A stretch of 64,000 nt of DNA from Thioalkalivibrio sp. XN279 (GCF_011089885.1 NZ_JAANBD010000007.1:1-64000); one strand, 5' to 3'; counted from the stretch's first letter, positions 21,990 through 30,547 are shown. Numbers and translations are program-made. Notes: generated by a model not told the origin, from the sequence alone.

Positions 21990-22225
21990 AACGCCCTTCG
22001 CCCATAGAGCTCGAGACGATGCACGAGGTGGGGCCGCTGGTGGCGCGGTGGCGCCGGGCTCTAGGCTGGCTGCTGCCCCGGTCCTGGCTGTATCCGATCC
22101 TGGTGCCGGCGGCGGGAATGCGCGGCCGGCGCCTCTCGAGTGCGCGCATGGAGCTCGAGCCGGCAGCGCCGGCAAAGTCATGGGCGGACTGGGAAATCAG
22201 CAGGCGCGGCCGCGCTTCGGGCTGA
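21986..22225 (+). CDS. Hypothetical small protein coupled to the upstream membrane protein
   Basis: A 79-residue, basic protein (MKRPSPIELETMHEVGPLVA...) with a weakly hydrophobic middle (ALGWLLPRSWLYPILVPAAG) and a polar C-terminus. The ATG overlaps the preceding stop in ATGA, the main reason to call it. It resembles no family I recognise. It could be a real peripheral membrane protein or a fortuitous open frame in G+C-rich DNA; coupling favours the former. Confidence 0.4.
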   Translation: MKRPSPIELETMHEVGPLVARWRRALGWLLPRSWLYPILVPAAGMRGRRLSSARMELEPAAPAKSWADWEISRRGRASG

Positions 22226-22230
22226 AGGCT

Positions 22231-22800
22231 TCAGAACAGCGAGAAGGGCGAACGTCGACTGCCGCCCGTGCCGCGGCGGCGCTCCCGTTCCCGGCGGCGG
22301 CGGTTGCGCATGCGTGACTGCAGCACCTTGCGGCGCGCATCCAGCCATGCCTCGCGGTTGACCGCGTCTTCGCCACGTTCGTCCTGGGCCTTGCGGAAAC
22401 CGCAGAAGTCCCGGTAAGCCTCGATCTCGTGGCGCAGTTCCCGGACCACGAGTTCGACCATGATGGCGTCATCAAGGAGGCCGAGTCCGGGCACTTCGTC
22501 CGGGATCATGTCCTCGGGCTCGCAGAAATAGGCCAGGGCATTGAGAACGCGGGAGCGCTCCGCGTCGGGGAGCTTCCACTCCTCGTCGCGCAGCATGTCG
22601 ATCAGGCCCCTGATGCTCTCGAGCCGGTCGCGGATAAAATCCGGCGCCGCGTCTTCGTGGACCCTCGCCAGCAGAGACCCGGCCGCAGCCATGATTTCCT
22701 CGGCGCCGCGCTGCTCCGCCACGGCGCGCGCTTCGCGCATGACGCGGCGAAAATGGCCGAGGTCGGTATTCGAAAGCTCGATGGTTACCTTCAAGGACAT
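22231..22800 (-). CDS. YkvA-like (DUF1232) protein
   Basis: A 189-residue soluble protein. The middle region (LADAERSRVLNALAYFCEPEDMIPDEVPGLGLLDDAIMVELVV, cited in part) has the DUF1232 signature in which a Y-F-x-P-x-D-x-I-P-D core precedes a D-D-A segment. The N-terminus MSLKVTIELSNTDLGHFRRVM and a very basic C-terminal tail (RMRNRRRRERERRRG) suggest nucleic-acid or membrane contact. ATG at 22800 has GGAG 9 nt upstream; a longer in-frame extension lies over the neighbouring gene and is not believed. The family's function is unknown. Confidence 0.7.
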   Translation of the reverse strand: MSLKVTIELSNTDLGHFRRVMREARAVAEQRGAEEIMAAAGSLLARVHEDAAPDFIRDRLESIRGLIDMLRDEEWKLPDAERSRVLNALAYFCEPEDMIPDEVPGLGLLDDAIMVELVVRELRHEIEAYRDFCGFRKAQDERGEDAVNREAWLDARRKVLQSRMRNRRRRERERRRGTGGSRRSPFSLF

Positions 22801-22856
22801 CCCTTCACGCTCCGTGGGCAAGGCCAGCGGGAGAGTACGCTGCGGTCCCGGAAGCG

Positions 22857-23192
22857 TCAAATGTCCCCGGGCGCGGGCTCCGCCGGGCCGCTCGGCGCCG
22901 CTGTTTTGCCGCGCCGCAGCAGCATGGCGGTCGGCAGCCACAGCAGGCGCAGCCACTGGATCCCGAGCCACGGGCCCAGGACCAGCAGCCAGGCCCACGG
23001 CGACGGCTCGCGCAGCGCCCCGTAGAGGTCCGCATAAAAGGTGCCTGCGGTGGCGCCGGGCCGGTATTCGCCGAGCAGGACCGCGCCGACGGCATAGACC
23101 AGGCCGGGCAAGGCCAGCAGTCCGAAGCCGCCGAGCACGGCGAACAACAACAATTCCCGTCGCAGGGGCTTCATGTCCGGTTTCTCCGCCAT
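22857..23192 (-). CDS. Small membrane protein, two transmembrane helices
   Basis: A 111-residue protein with two hydrophobic helices (LLLFAVLGGFGLLALPGLVYAVGAVLLG and SPWAWLLVLGPWLGIQWLRLLWLPTAMLL) joined by a loop, and a Pro/Ala-rich acidic tail. No family is recognised. It is followed 56 bp later on the same strand by the YkvA-like gene, with which it may be co-transcribed. Its divergent neighbour is the AI-2E type permease. Confidence 0.55.
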   Translation of the reverse strand: MAEKPDMKPLRRELLLFAVLGGFGLLALPGLVYAVGAVLLGEYRPGATAGTFYADLYGALREPSPWAWLLVLGPWLGIQWLRLLWLPTAMLLRRGKTAAPSGPAEPAPGDI

Positions 23193-23289
23193 GCGCTTCG
23201 TCCTGCGCGTGATTGTCGCATAGTGCGCTCCCGGGGTGACCGGCAGCGGTGAACTGCTATCCTTGCGTCCAGGTTTCGAGGATCAAGGC

Positions 23290-24375
23290 ATGGAAACGGT
23301 CCTTGGGTGGCTGCGCCGCCAGCTGGCTAACCCCCAGGTGGTGGGGCTCACGCTCATCGTGTTGCTGCTCGGCATATCGATCTGGCTGTTCGGCCGGATC
23401 CTGGCGCCGGTGCTCGGCTCTCTCGTGATCGCCTACCTGCTCGACACCCTGGCCACGCGCCTGCGGCGGCGGGGCGTGCCGCACCTTTTGGCCGTGCTGC
23501 TGGTTTTCACGCTGTTCCTGGCGATCCTGTTGGTCTGTTTCTTCTGGCTGGCGCCGCTGCTTACGCGCCAGATGGCCCAGCTGTTCCAGCAGGTCCCCTT
23601 CATGGTGGCCGAGGTCCAGCTGGCCCTGCTGAAGCTGCCACAGGAATACCCCAACTTCATCTCGGAACAGCAGATCAAGGAGATGTTCAGCGGCGTCAGC
23701 AGCGAGCTGCTCCGGTACGGGCAGCGCATCGTGACCTTTTCGGTGGCTTCGCTGATGACGCTCATCACCCTGCTGGTCTACCTGGTGCTGGTCCCCATCC
23801 TGGTGTTCTTCCTGCTCAAGGACAAGGCCATGCTGACGGGTTGGGTCGCCGGCTTCCTGCCGCGCGACCGGCGCTTGAGCGAGGAGGTCTGGGTCGAGGT
23901 CGACCGGCAGATCGGCAATTATGTACGTGGCAAGTTCGTCGAAATCCTCATCGTGGGGTTCGTGGCCTGGATCGCGTTCCGCCTGCTCGGGCTGCAATAC
24001 GCTGTACTGCTGGCCGCGGTCACCGGGGTCTCCGTCCTTATCCCCTACGTGGGTGCGACGGTCGTGGCCCTGCCGGTCGCGCTGGTGGCCTATTTCCAGT
24101 TCGGCCTCGCGGCGCAGTTCTACTGGGTCATGATCGCCTACGGCGTGATCCAGTTCCTCGACGGCAACGTGCTGGTGCCGCTGCTGTTCAGCGAGGCGGT
24201 CAATCTCCACCCCGTGGCCATCATCGTGGCCATCCTGTTTTTCGGCGGGTTGTGGGGGTTCTGGGGGATTTTCTTCGCCATCCCGCTGGCGACCGTAATC
24301 CAGGCCATCCTCAGGGCCTGGCCGCGAGAGGAAATGGCAGTCATGCCATTGGCGGATACAGGAGCACAGGAATGA
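23290..24375 (+). CDS. AI-2E family (PerM-like) permease
   Basis: A 361-residue integral membrane protein with about seven to eight hydrophobic segments. It starts with two helices ([20 protein letters not shown] and [22 protein letters not shown]). The family motif region [17 protein letters not shown] leads to the [19 protein letters not shown] segment, then [17 protein letters not shown] and the end [10 protein letters not shown]. PerM-like members are thought to export small molecules, and the AI-2 role holds only for a few. ATG at 23290 follows CAAGG. The stop overlaps the glyoxalase start (ATGA). Confidence 0.85.
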   Translation: METVLGWLRRQLANPQVVGLTLIVLLLGISIWLFGRILAPVLGSLVIAYLLDTLATRLRRRGVPHLLAVLLVFTLFLAILLVCFFWLAPLLTRQMAQLFQQVPFMVAEVQLALLKLPQEYPNFISEQQIKEMFSGVSSELLRYGQRIVTFSVASLMTLITLLVYLVLVPILVFFLLKDKAMLTGWVAGFLPRDRRLSEEVWVEVDRQIGNYVRGKFVEILIVGFVAWIAFRLLGLQYAVLLAAVTGVSVLIPYVGATVVALPVALVAYFQFGLAAQFYWVMIAYGVIQFLDGNVLVPLLFSEAVNLHPVAIIVAILFFGGLWGFWGIFFAIPLATVIQAILRAWPREEMAVMPLADTGAQE

Positions 24376-24791
24376 AATACCTGCATACCATGGTGCGTGT
24401 CAGCGACCTGGAGGCGTCGCTGGACTTCTATTGCAACAAGCTCGGGCTGGTGGAGCTGCGCCGGCACGACAACGAATCCGGACGTTACACGCTGGTGTTC
24501 CTCGCCGCGCCGGGGGACGAGGCGGCGCAGGTCGAGCTGACCTGGAACTGGGATGCGGAGGAATACGGCTCGGCACGCAACTTCGGTCACCTGGCTTACC
24601 AGGTGGACGATATATATGCCGCGTGCCGGCGCCTGATGGACGGCGGCGTGACCATCAACCGGCCGCCGCGGGACGGCCGCATGGCATTCGTGCGCTCGCC
24701 CGACAGGATTTCCATCGAGTTATTGCAGAAGGGCGAGGCCTTGCCTCAGCGCGAGCCATGGGCGAGCATGCCCAACTCCGGCGAGTGGTAG
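24372..24791 (+). CDS. gloA: Lactoylglutathione lyase (glyoxalase I) family protein
   Basis: A 139-residue VOC-fold protein. The N-terminal [26 protein letters not shown] gives the first metal-ligand histidine; [20 protein letters not shown] and SIELLQKG supply the following ligand positions (Glu, His, Glu), the glyoxalase I pattern of the Ni/Co-type bacterial enzyme. It converts the hemithioacetal of methylglyoxal and glutathione to S-lactoylglutathione. It is coupled to the permease by a 4-bp overlap. The gene symbol is given on family pattern; other VOC enzymes are a less likely alternative. Confidence 0.8.
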   Translation: MKYLHTMVRVSDLEASLDFYCNKLGLVELRRHDNESGRYTLVFLAAPGDEAAQVELTWNWDAEEYGSARNFGHLAYQVDDIYAACRRLMDGGVTINRPPRDGRMAFVRSPDRISIELLQKGEALPQREPWASMPNSGEW

Positions 24792-24820
24792 GCCGGGCCC
24801 GGCGGAGCGGGAGGCGACAG

Positions 24821-24844
24821 GGACAGTGACACGGACAGTGACAA
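24821..24844. repeat. Tandem 12-bp repeat (two copies)
   Basis: GGACAGTGACAC at 24821-24832 is followed immediately by GGACAGTGACAA at 24833-24844, with partial copies on both sides (GCGACAG before, GGGACG after). It fills most of the 69-bp gap before the ExeA-FHA gene. It may be a small slippage-prone repeat; a regulatory role is not evident. Confidence 0.7.
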
Positions 24845-24860
24845 GGGACGTACCTCGCGT

Positions 24861-26048
24861 GTGAAAAGCGAAGAGGCATTTCGCCATTTCGGCATGAGCC
24901 GCGACCCCTTTGTCGGGAAGAGCGGCGAGCTGGATTTCTATACCGGCCCGCAGCATCGTGACGCGCTGAATTTCCTCGACCACGCGTTGCACTCCAACGA
25001 CCTTTTGCTGGCCCTGACGGGGGAGCCGGGCGCGGGCAAGAGCACCACCATGAACGTGGGCCTCACCCGCCACCTGCCGGATGCAGTGGTGGCACGGCTG
25101 GGTGCGCTGAGCGGCGATCCGCTGGATTTCCTGGAACGGATCGTCACCGGCTTCGGCTTCGAGGGCGTCAAGGCCAGCCACGACGAGATGCGCGGCCTGT
25201 TGACCGTGTTCCTCAGCCACCAGCGCCAGAAGGGCGTCACCACGGTCATCGTGGTGGACGAGATCGAGGCTGTCCCCTCCGGGGTGATGGAAGAGCTCGG
25301 CTGGCTGTCGCTGCTCGAGCCCGTCCGGGTCGGCCGCCTCAAGCTCGCCATGCTTGGGGACGAGCGGCTGGAACGACAGATGTTCGCGCCTCGCATGCAG
25401 GCGCTGCGCCAGATGGTGCGCTGGCAGCACCGGCTCGAGCCGCTGGGCGTGGACGAGACGCGGGACTACCTGGAGTTCCATGTGGAAGGCGCCGGCTGTC
25501 ACGAGCCCGGGCTGCTGTTCTCGCCGGATGCGGTGGCCCACATCCATGCCTATTCCTCGGGCTTGCCGGGACGCATCGACATCGTTGCGCGGCAGGCGAT
25601 ACAGCGCGCCGCGGAGGCGGGCGACAAGGCGGTGCGGCGGGGCCATGTCCAGCTGCTGAAGGATCAGCAGGGTGCGGCAACCGCGCCGCGGCGGCGTGCC
25701 GTGGCGTCGATGGACATTCTCCTCGACCACGAGCCGAAGGCGCGCATCCGCCTCAACACGCCGCGGCTGCTGCTCGGGCGCCATCCCTGGAACGACGTCC
25801 AGCTGGACCACGATTCGGTCAGTCGCTATCACGCCATGTTGGTACGGGAGGGCGGGCACTGGACCGTCGTGGACCTCAACAGCACCAACGGGATCCACGT
25901 CAACGAGCGCTCGGTGCGGCAGCAGCGGCTGCAACACGGCGACGTGGTGCACATCGGGCGGTTCCGCCTGGTGCTGAACGAGGGCAGCGGACCGACGCAG
26001 ACGCTGCCCAGCGTCGGCGACATGTCCGACACGATGGTCCTGGGCTGA
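24861..26048 (+). CDS. ExeA/GspA-type AAA ATPase fused to an FHA domain
   Basis: A 395-residue protein, GTG start. Residues 1-270 form an ExeA-like AAA+ ATPase: the N-terminal signature EEAFRHFGMSRDPF, Walker A GEPGAGKST (54-62), Walker B VIVVDEIE (129-136) and the C-terminal lid with YSSGLPGRIDIVARQA. After a linker, residues about 284-376 form a forkhead-associated domain with GR (306-307), SRYH (321-324) and STNG (341-344), the phosphothreonine-binding residues. ExeA helps type II secretion assembly through peptidoglycan. No transmembrane or peptidoglycan-binding domain is visible here, and no kinase or secretion gene is nearby. The fusion suggests a phosphorylation-controlled ATPase. Confidence 0.85.
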   Translation: MKSEEAFRHFGMSRDPFVGKSGELDFYTGPQHRDALNFLDHALHSNDLLLALTGEPGAGKSTTMNVGLTRHLPDAVVARLGALSGDPLDFLERIVTGFGFEGVKASHDEMRGLLTVFLSHQRQKGVTTVIVVDEIEAVPSGVMEELGWLSLLEPVRVGRLKLAMLGDERLERQMFAPRMQALRQMVRWQHRLEPLGVDETRDYLEFHVEGAGCHEPGLLFSPDAVAHIHAYSSGLPGRIDIVARQAIQRAAEAGDKAVRRGHVQLLKDQQGAATAPRRRAVASMDILLDHEPKARIRLNTPRLLLGRHPWNDVQLDHDSVSRYHAMLVREGGHWTVVDLNSTNGIHVNERSVRQQRLQHGDVVHIGRFRLVLNEGSGPTQTLPSVGDMSDTMVLG

Positions 26049-26067
26049 GTCCTCCGGGCGGGTCCCG

Positions 26068-26550
26068 CTACGAGACCAGGCCGTCCCCGACGTCGCTGTC
26101 CTCGGCCTCCGCTTCGCCCGCTTCCGGCTCGACCGCTTCCAGCTGTTCCATGAGCGCGATGGCGACGCCGAGAAAGTCCGAGTCGGTGATGATCCCGCTG
26201 AGCTCGCCGTCGCGCATCACCGGCAGGCAGCTGCGTTTGCGGCGGAACATCAGCATGGCGGCGTGGCGCAGGTTGCTGCGCTCGTCCACGGTATCCACGG
26301 TGCGCACCATGATGTCCCGGAGCGGCCGGTCGGCAGCGTCTCCGGCGACCAGGATGTCCGTCAGCGAAACCAGCCCCACCAGTTTGCCGTCCCCGTCCGC
26401 GACCGGGAGGTGGCGGATGGCGTGCGCCGCCATGATGCGACGCGCTTCCGCGACGGTCGCGCCGGGTCCGACCAGGACGAGGCTGCGGCGAGGAGTCATG
26501 ATTGCGCTGACATCGAGCATGGTTGGACCGTCGTATCGTTGAGTCTTCAT
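26068..26550 (-). CDS. CBS-pair domain protein
   Basis: About 160 residues made of two CBS motifs: MLDVSAIMTPRRSLVLVGPG...IRHLPVADGDGKLVGLVSLTDIL and RPLRDIMVRTVDTVDER...SCLPVMRDGELSGIITDSDFL. A short acidic tail follows. CBS pairs bind adenine nucleotides and act as energy or redox sensors for partner proteins; none is fused here. The ATG at 26550 is used, but the ATG at 26520 (MLDVSAIMTP) is equally possible and fits better with the palindrome at 26576-26589 acting as an activator site. The convergent ExeA-FHA gene ends 19 bp away. Confidence 0.8.
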   Translation of the reverse strand: MKTQRYDGPTMLDVSAIMTPRRSLVLVGPGATVAEARRIMAAHAIRHLPVADGDGKLVGLVSLTDILVAGDAADRPLRDIMVRTVDTVDERSNLRHAAMLMFRRKRSCLPVMRDGELSGIITDSDFLGVAIALMEQLEAVEPEAGEAEAEDSDVGDGLVS

Positions 26551-26575
26551 CTTCGCGACATGGCGCCGCGGCGCA

Positions 26576-26589
26576 TTGACCTGGGTCAA
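26576..26589. promoter_or_regulatory. FNR/FixK-type palindrome upstream of the CBS gene
   Basis: The perfect 14-bp palindrome TTGACCTGGGTCAA lies between the CBS gene and the EF-G-like gene. It matches the FNR/CRP-superfamily half-sites TTGAC-N4-GTCAA (FNR proper: TTGAT-N4-ATCAA). It could place the CBS protein under oxygen or nitric-oxide control, which would fit the respiratory genes in this window. A good -10 at the expected distance is not obvious. Confidence 0.5.
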
Positions 26590-26611
26590 GCCCGCGGCGC
26601 CCCGGCGCCCC

Positions 26612-28660
26612 TCAGTCGGCCGTCGCGGGCTTCGCCGCCGCGACCAGGTCCTGCTGCACCTTCGCCGGTACAGGTTCGTAGCGGTCGAGCTGCATCGACC
26701 AGGCGCCGGAGCCGCCCGTGATGGACTTCAGCTGGTTGGCGTAGTCCTGCAGCTCTGACAGCGGCGCCTCGGCGTTGATCTGGATACGCTGCCCCGTGAG
26801 CGAGGTCGATCCCAGCATACGCCCGCGCCGCTGCGACAGGTGTCCGGTGACCGCTCCGAGGTCATCGATCGGGACCGTCACCTGGAGCTGGACGATGGGC
26901 TCCAGCACGATCGGCGCCGCGTTCTGGATGGCCTCCAGGAAGGCCCGTCGTCCGGCACTGACGAAGGCAACCTCCTTGGAATCCACGGGGTGGGTCTTGC
27001 CGTCGTAAACGGCGACGCGGATGTCCTGCAGCGGAAAACCTGCGATGGCCCCGCTTTCCAGTGCCTGGCGCACGCCTTTCTCGACCGCCGGGATGAACTG
27101 CTGGGGAATCGTGCCGCCGACCACTTCGCTGACGAACTCGAAGCCGGCACCGCGCGGCAGCGGTGCGATGCGCAGGTAGACCTCGCCGAACTGGCCGGCG
27201 CCGCCGGTCTGTTTCTTGTGCCGGTGATGCCCCTCGGCAGGGCGGGTGATCGTCTCGCGGTAGGGGATGGTCGGCGGGTGCGTTTCCACCTCGACGTTGA
27301 AGCGGTCCCGCATCGCCTCCAGCATCAGCCGCAAGTGCAGCTCCCCGCTGCACAGCACGACCGTCTCGTTGGTAGACGGACGATGTTCTACCCGCAGCGC
27401 CGGATCCTCGGCGCACAGCTTCTGTAATGCGTCGGAGAGCTTCTGCTCATTGCCGCGTTGCGCCGGCGCGATGGCCACGCCCATCATCGGGGGCGCCATC
27501 TCCGGCAGGCGCACGTGGAAATGGTCCTCGTCGTGCGAGTCGTGCAGCACGTCGTTGAAGTCGAGACTCTCGATGCGCGTCACCGCCACGATGTCGCCCG
27601 GGCCTGCCGTGTCGACCTCGATGTTCTGCTTGCCTTGCAGCCGGTAGAGATGGTTCAGCTTGATGGGCTTGCGGGCGTCGCCGACGAACAGCTGTGAACC
27701 GGTCTTCACGGTGCCCTGGTGCACGCGCAGGACGGCCGTGCGGCCGACATAGGGATCGACGATGACCTTGAAGACGTGCGCCACCACGTGCTGGTCGGGC
27801 TCGGAGGCGACTACCACGGGCTCGGCCGCCTCGCCCTCGCCGCGCATGAAGGGCGGCGGGTTGGCCTCGCGCGGGCTGGGCATCAGCTTGACGATGTAGT
27901 CCAGCAGTTCGGCGACGCCCGCCCCGGTCTCGGCGGAGACGAAGAACACCGGGATCAGGTGCCGCTCGCGCAGCGCCTTCTCGAAGGCGTCGTGAAGTTG
28001 CTGCGCCTCGAGGTTCTGGCCGGACTCCAGGTAGGCTTCCATGAGCGCCTCGTCCACTTCGACCACCTGGTCGATGATGTGGGTATGCGCCTCCTGGATG
28101 CTGGAAAAGTCTGTCGCTTCACCACTGTCACGGAAGAAGCAGTCGACGACCTTCTTGCCGTGGTCGCCGGGGAGATTCACCGGCAGGCAGCGCTTGCCGA
28201 AGGCGTCCTGGATCTCCTCCAGCAGCGTCCCGAGCTGGTCGGGGTCGGTGTCCATCTTGTTGACGATGATGATGCGGCTGAGCTGCGCGTCACCCGCCGC
28301 CTTCATCATGCGACGCACGCCGGTCTCGAGCCCGCCGGCGGCCGACAGCACGAGGGCGGCGCACTCTACCGCCGGCAGCACCGCCACGGCGCGCGGCAGG
28401 AAATCGGTGAATCCCGGCGTGTCGATGAGATTGATGTGCGTGTCGCTCCAGTCAAGGTGGCACACGGCGGTGTCGAGCGAGTGCGCCATCTCTATTTCGC
28501 GCGGGTCGAAGTCGCAAACGGTGTCGCCGCGCTCGATGCGGCCGCGCTGTTTCACGGCACCGGCAGCGTGAAGCAGGGCTTCCGCCAGCGAGGTCTTGCC
28601 GGTGCCGGCGGGTCCAATCAGGGCGAGGTTGCGGATGGCGTCTGTTCTGTCGTTATTCAT
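26612..28660 (-). CDS. Elongation factor G-like GTPase (EF-G paralogue)
   Basis: A 682-residue translation-factor GTPase with the EF-G domain order: G domain (P-loop GPAGTGKTS, G3 DTPG, G4 NKMD), beta barrel, domain III, domain IV (from about residue 470, ETITRPAEGHHRHKKQTGGAGQFGEV) and domain V. The P-loop is not the GHVDAGKTT of canonical EF-G and the switch I RERGITI motif is replaced by REIEMAHSLDT. This identifies the divergent EF-G-like paralogues, whose role in translocation or ribosome recycling is unsettled. It lies downstream of the hyp genes and the SAM hydrolase on the same strand, 48 bp after the latter. Confidence 0.85.
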   Translation of the reverse strand: MNNDRTDAIRNLALIGPAGTGKTSLAEALLHAAGAVKQRGRIERGDTVCDFDPREIEMAHSLDTAVCHLDWSDTHINLIDTPGFTDFLPRAVAVLPAVECAALVLSAAGGLETGVRRMMKAAGDAQLSRIIIVNKMDTDPDQLGTLLEEIQDAFGKRCLPVNLPGDHGKKVVDCFFRDSGEATDFSSIQEAHTHIIDQVVEVDEALMEAYLESGQNLEAQQLHDAFEKALRERHLIPVFFVSAETGAGVAELLDYIVKLMPSPREANPPPFMRGEGEAAEPVVVASEPDQHVVAHVFKVIVDPYVGRTAVLRVHQGTVKTGSQLFVGDARKPIKLNHLYRLQGKQNIEVDTAGPGDIVAVTRIESLDFNDVLHDSHDEDHFHVRLPEMAPPMMGVAIAPAQRGNEQKLSDALQKLCAEDPALRVEHRPSTNETVVLCSGELHLRLMLEAMRDRFNVEVETHPPTIPYRETITRPAEGHHRHKKQTGGAGQFGEVYLRIAPLPRGAGFEFVSEVVGGTIPQQFIPAVEKGVRQALESGAIAGFPLQDIRVAVYDGKTHPVDSKEVAFVSAGRRAFLEAIQNAAPIVLEPIVQLQVTVPIDDLGAVTGHLSQRRGRMLGSTSLTGQRIQINAEAPLSELQDYANQLKSITGGSGAWSMQLDRYEPVPAKVQQDLVAAAKPATAD

Positions 28661-28708
28661 GGGATCAACCTTTACGCAAGTGCAACTATGAAACCGAGTT
28701 TACGCTTC

Positions 28709-29518
28709 TCATGCGGCGATGCCGTCGCGGATATCCACGCTTTGCCCGGCCCCAAGGCCGAGACCGACGGCGGCGTTTCCACCGCGTACTGCGATCTCCA
28801 CCAGGCCGAAGGCATTGACCAGCGCCAGCGGCGCGCCGGGCGCGGCCTCTGCATAGGTGCCGAGGAGGGGCAGGGACTGTCCCCCGGCTTCTACCCTGGG
28901 CTGACGGAAACCGTGCAACAGGGGGGCGGCGATGTTCGTGATGAGGTTGCCGAAATGGTCGGCCAGCACGACCCGGCCGCGTATCCGGCCCGGGGAGCTC
29001 AGGGGCCGTGGCAGCGGGTTGGGGTCCTGCGGCAGCCCCGCCGGGCCGAACCCGGCCGGCTCGAGCTCGCCGGCTGCCAGCAGTCCGGCGAGCGGTGCGA
29101 ACAGGTCACGGCCGTGGAAGGTGCGCGACAGCGGTCCCAGCCCGAGCCGGGCGGGGAGATCGGGGCGCATGATGCGCCAGGCTGGGGTGCGGCCCGCCCG
29201 CAGCGCCTCCGGCAGCAGGCCGTTGTCCGGCGCCAGCAGGAGCTGGCCGTGGCACTCGGCCAGCACGACCTTGCGCTCCGTGCCCACCCCGGGATCGACC
29301 ACGGCCAGGTGCACGGTGCCGGGCGGGAACTCTGTCCAGGCCTGGGCCAGCCAGAAGCCCCCGAGGTCCGCTCGTCCCGGCGGGATGGCATGGGTGAGGT
29401 CGACGATGTGCGCGCCCGGGAGGCGGCCCAGGATGCGGCCTTTCATGATGCCGACAAAGGGGTCCGACGTGCCGAAGTCGGTGGTCAGAGTCAACAGCCC
29501 AGTGGGGGCAAACGGCAT
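28709..29518 (-). CDS. SAM hydrolase / SAM hydroxide adenosyltransferase (DUF62)
   Basis: A 269-residue protein with the conserved DUF62 sequence features: LTLTTDFGTSDPFVGIMKG at the N-terminus, DLTHAIPP, AVVDPGVGTER, the FHGRDLFAP segment that includes the Arg/Asp/His active-site triad region, and DHFGNLITN. These enzymes cleave S-adenosylmethionine to adenosine and methionine using water-derived hydroxide; the fold is shared with fluorinase. The ATG at 29518 is 15 bp from the hypE stop, so it probably belongs to the hyp transcript, although no metabolic link is known. Confidence 0.88.
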   Translation of the reverse strand: MPFAPTGLLTLTTDFGTSDPFVGIMKGRILGRLPGAHIVDLTHAIPPGRADLGGFWLAQAWTEFPPGTVHLAVVDPGVGTERKVVLAECHGQLLLAPDNGLLPEALRAGRTPAWRIMRPDLPARLGLGPLSRTFHGRDLFAPLAGLLAAGELEPAGFGPAGLPQDPNPLPRPLSSPGRIRGRVVLADHFGNLITNIAAPLLHGFRQPRVEAGGQSLPLLGTYAEAAPGAPLALVNAFGLVEIAVRGGNAAVGLGLGAGQSVDIRDGIAA

Positions 29519-29533
29519 TGCGTGTCTCTTCGC

Positions 29534-30547
29534 TCAGCAGATCCGTGGCAGCGGGTCGTCCTCGAGTTCCTCGAGCATGCGCCGGCCGCCGAGTTCGGTC
29601 TCGATCACCACCGGCCGGCCCTCGGCGTCCACCTGGCCGATGAGCGCGGCATTCTCGCCGCCCGGCAGCGCGCGCCATGCCGCCAGCGCGGTCTCGGCCA
29701 TCTCGGGTGCGACGACGGCCACCACGCGCCCCTCGCAGGCCAGGTAGTAGGGATCGTAACCCAGCATCTCGCACACGCTGCGCACCGTGTCCCTGACGGG
29801 GATCGCCGACTCCGACAGGCGCACGGAGTTGCCGGTGGCGCGCGCGATTTCGTGGGCCACGGTAGCCAGGCCGCCGCGCGTCGGGTCGCGCATGAAGCGC
29901 AGGCCGTCGAGCTCCAGCAGTGCCCGCGTGAAAGGGAGGACGCTGGCAGCATCGGACTTGAGTTCACCGCTGAGGCCGAATTGCTCGCGCGCCAGCATGA
30001 CGGCAATGCCATGGTCGCCGACGGAGCCGCTGACGAGCAGGCTGTCGCCCGGGCGGATCCGGTCCATGCTGAGCGCCAGGCCGTGCCGCCGCACGCCGAT
30101 GCCCGTGGTCGCGAGGTACAGGCCGCCACCCTCGCCGCGCCGCAGCACCTTGGTGTCGCCGGCCGCCACCTGCACGCCCGTCTCCCGCGCCGCGCGGGCA
30201 AGGCTGCCGATGACCCGGTCCAGCAGCTCCACTTCGAGCCCTTCCTCGATGAACACGTTGAGGGAGAGGTACAACGGCGTGGCACCGGCCACCGCAAGGT
30301 CATTGGTCGTGCCGTGCACGGCCAGCGAGCCGATGTCGCCGCCCGGAAACTCCAGCGGCTGCACCGTGAAGCCGTCGGTGGTGAACACCACTTCGCCCTC
30401 GGGCAGGGTGGGCAAGGGGCAGGCATCGAGGTCCGTGTCGAGCACGCCGCCGCCGAGATGCCGGGCGAAGACCTCCTGGATCAGCTCCCGCATGTAGCGG
30501 CCGCCGTTGCCGTGGGCCAGGCCGATGCGTGCCTCGTCAAGCGCCAT
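29534..30547 (-). CDS. hypE: Hydrogenase maturation protein HypE (carbamoyl dehydratase)
   Basis: A 337-residue protein of the PurM/HypE superfamily. Features are GLAHGNGGRYMRELIQEVF, the ATP-binding TTDGFTVQPLEFPGGDIGSLAVHGTTNDLAV region, and the C-terminal PRIC tetrapeptide whose cysteine carries the thiocarbamate that is dehydrated to thiocyanate, the source of the cyanide ligands of the NiFe site. HypE receives the carbamoyl group from HypF, encoded immediately upstream. The ATG at 30547 has GAGGAG about 8 nt before it. The frame and C-terminal cysteine are intact, implying an active enzyme. Confidence 0.97.
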   Translation of the reverse strand: MALDEARIGLAHGNGGRYMRELIQEVFARHLGGGVLDTDLDACPLPTLPEGEVVFTTDGFTVQPLEFPGGDIGSLAVHGTTNDLAVAGATPLYLSLNVFIEEGLEVELLDRVIGSLARAARETGVQVAAGDTKVLRRGEGGGLYLATTGIGVRRHGLALSMDRIRPGDSLLVSGSVGDHGIAVMLAREQFGLSGELKSDAASVLPFTRALLELDGLRFMRDPTRGGLATVAHEIARATGNSVRLSESAIPVRDTVRSVCEMLGYDPYYLACEGRVVAVVAPEMAETALAAWRALPGGENAALIGQVDAEGRPVVIETELGGRRMLEELEDDPLPRIC

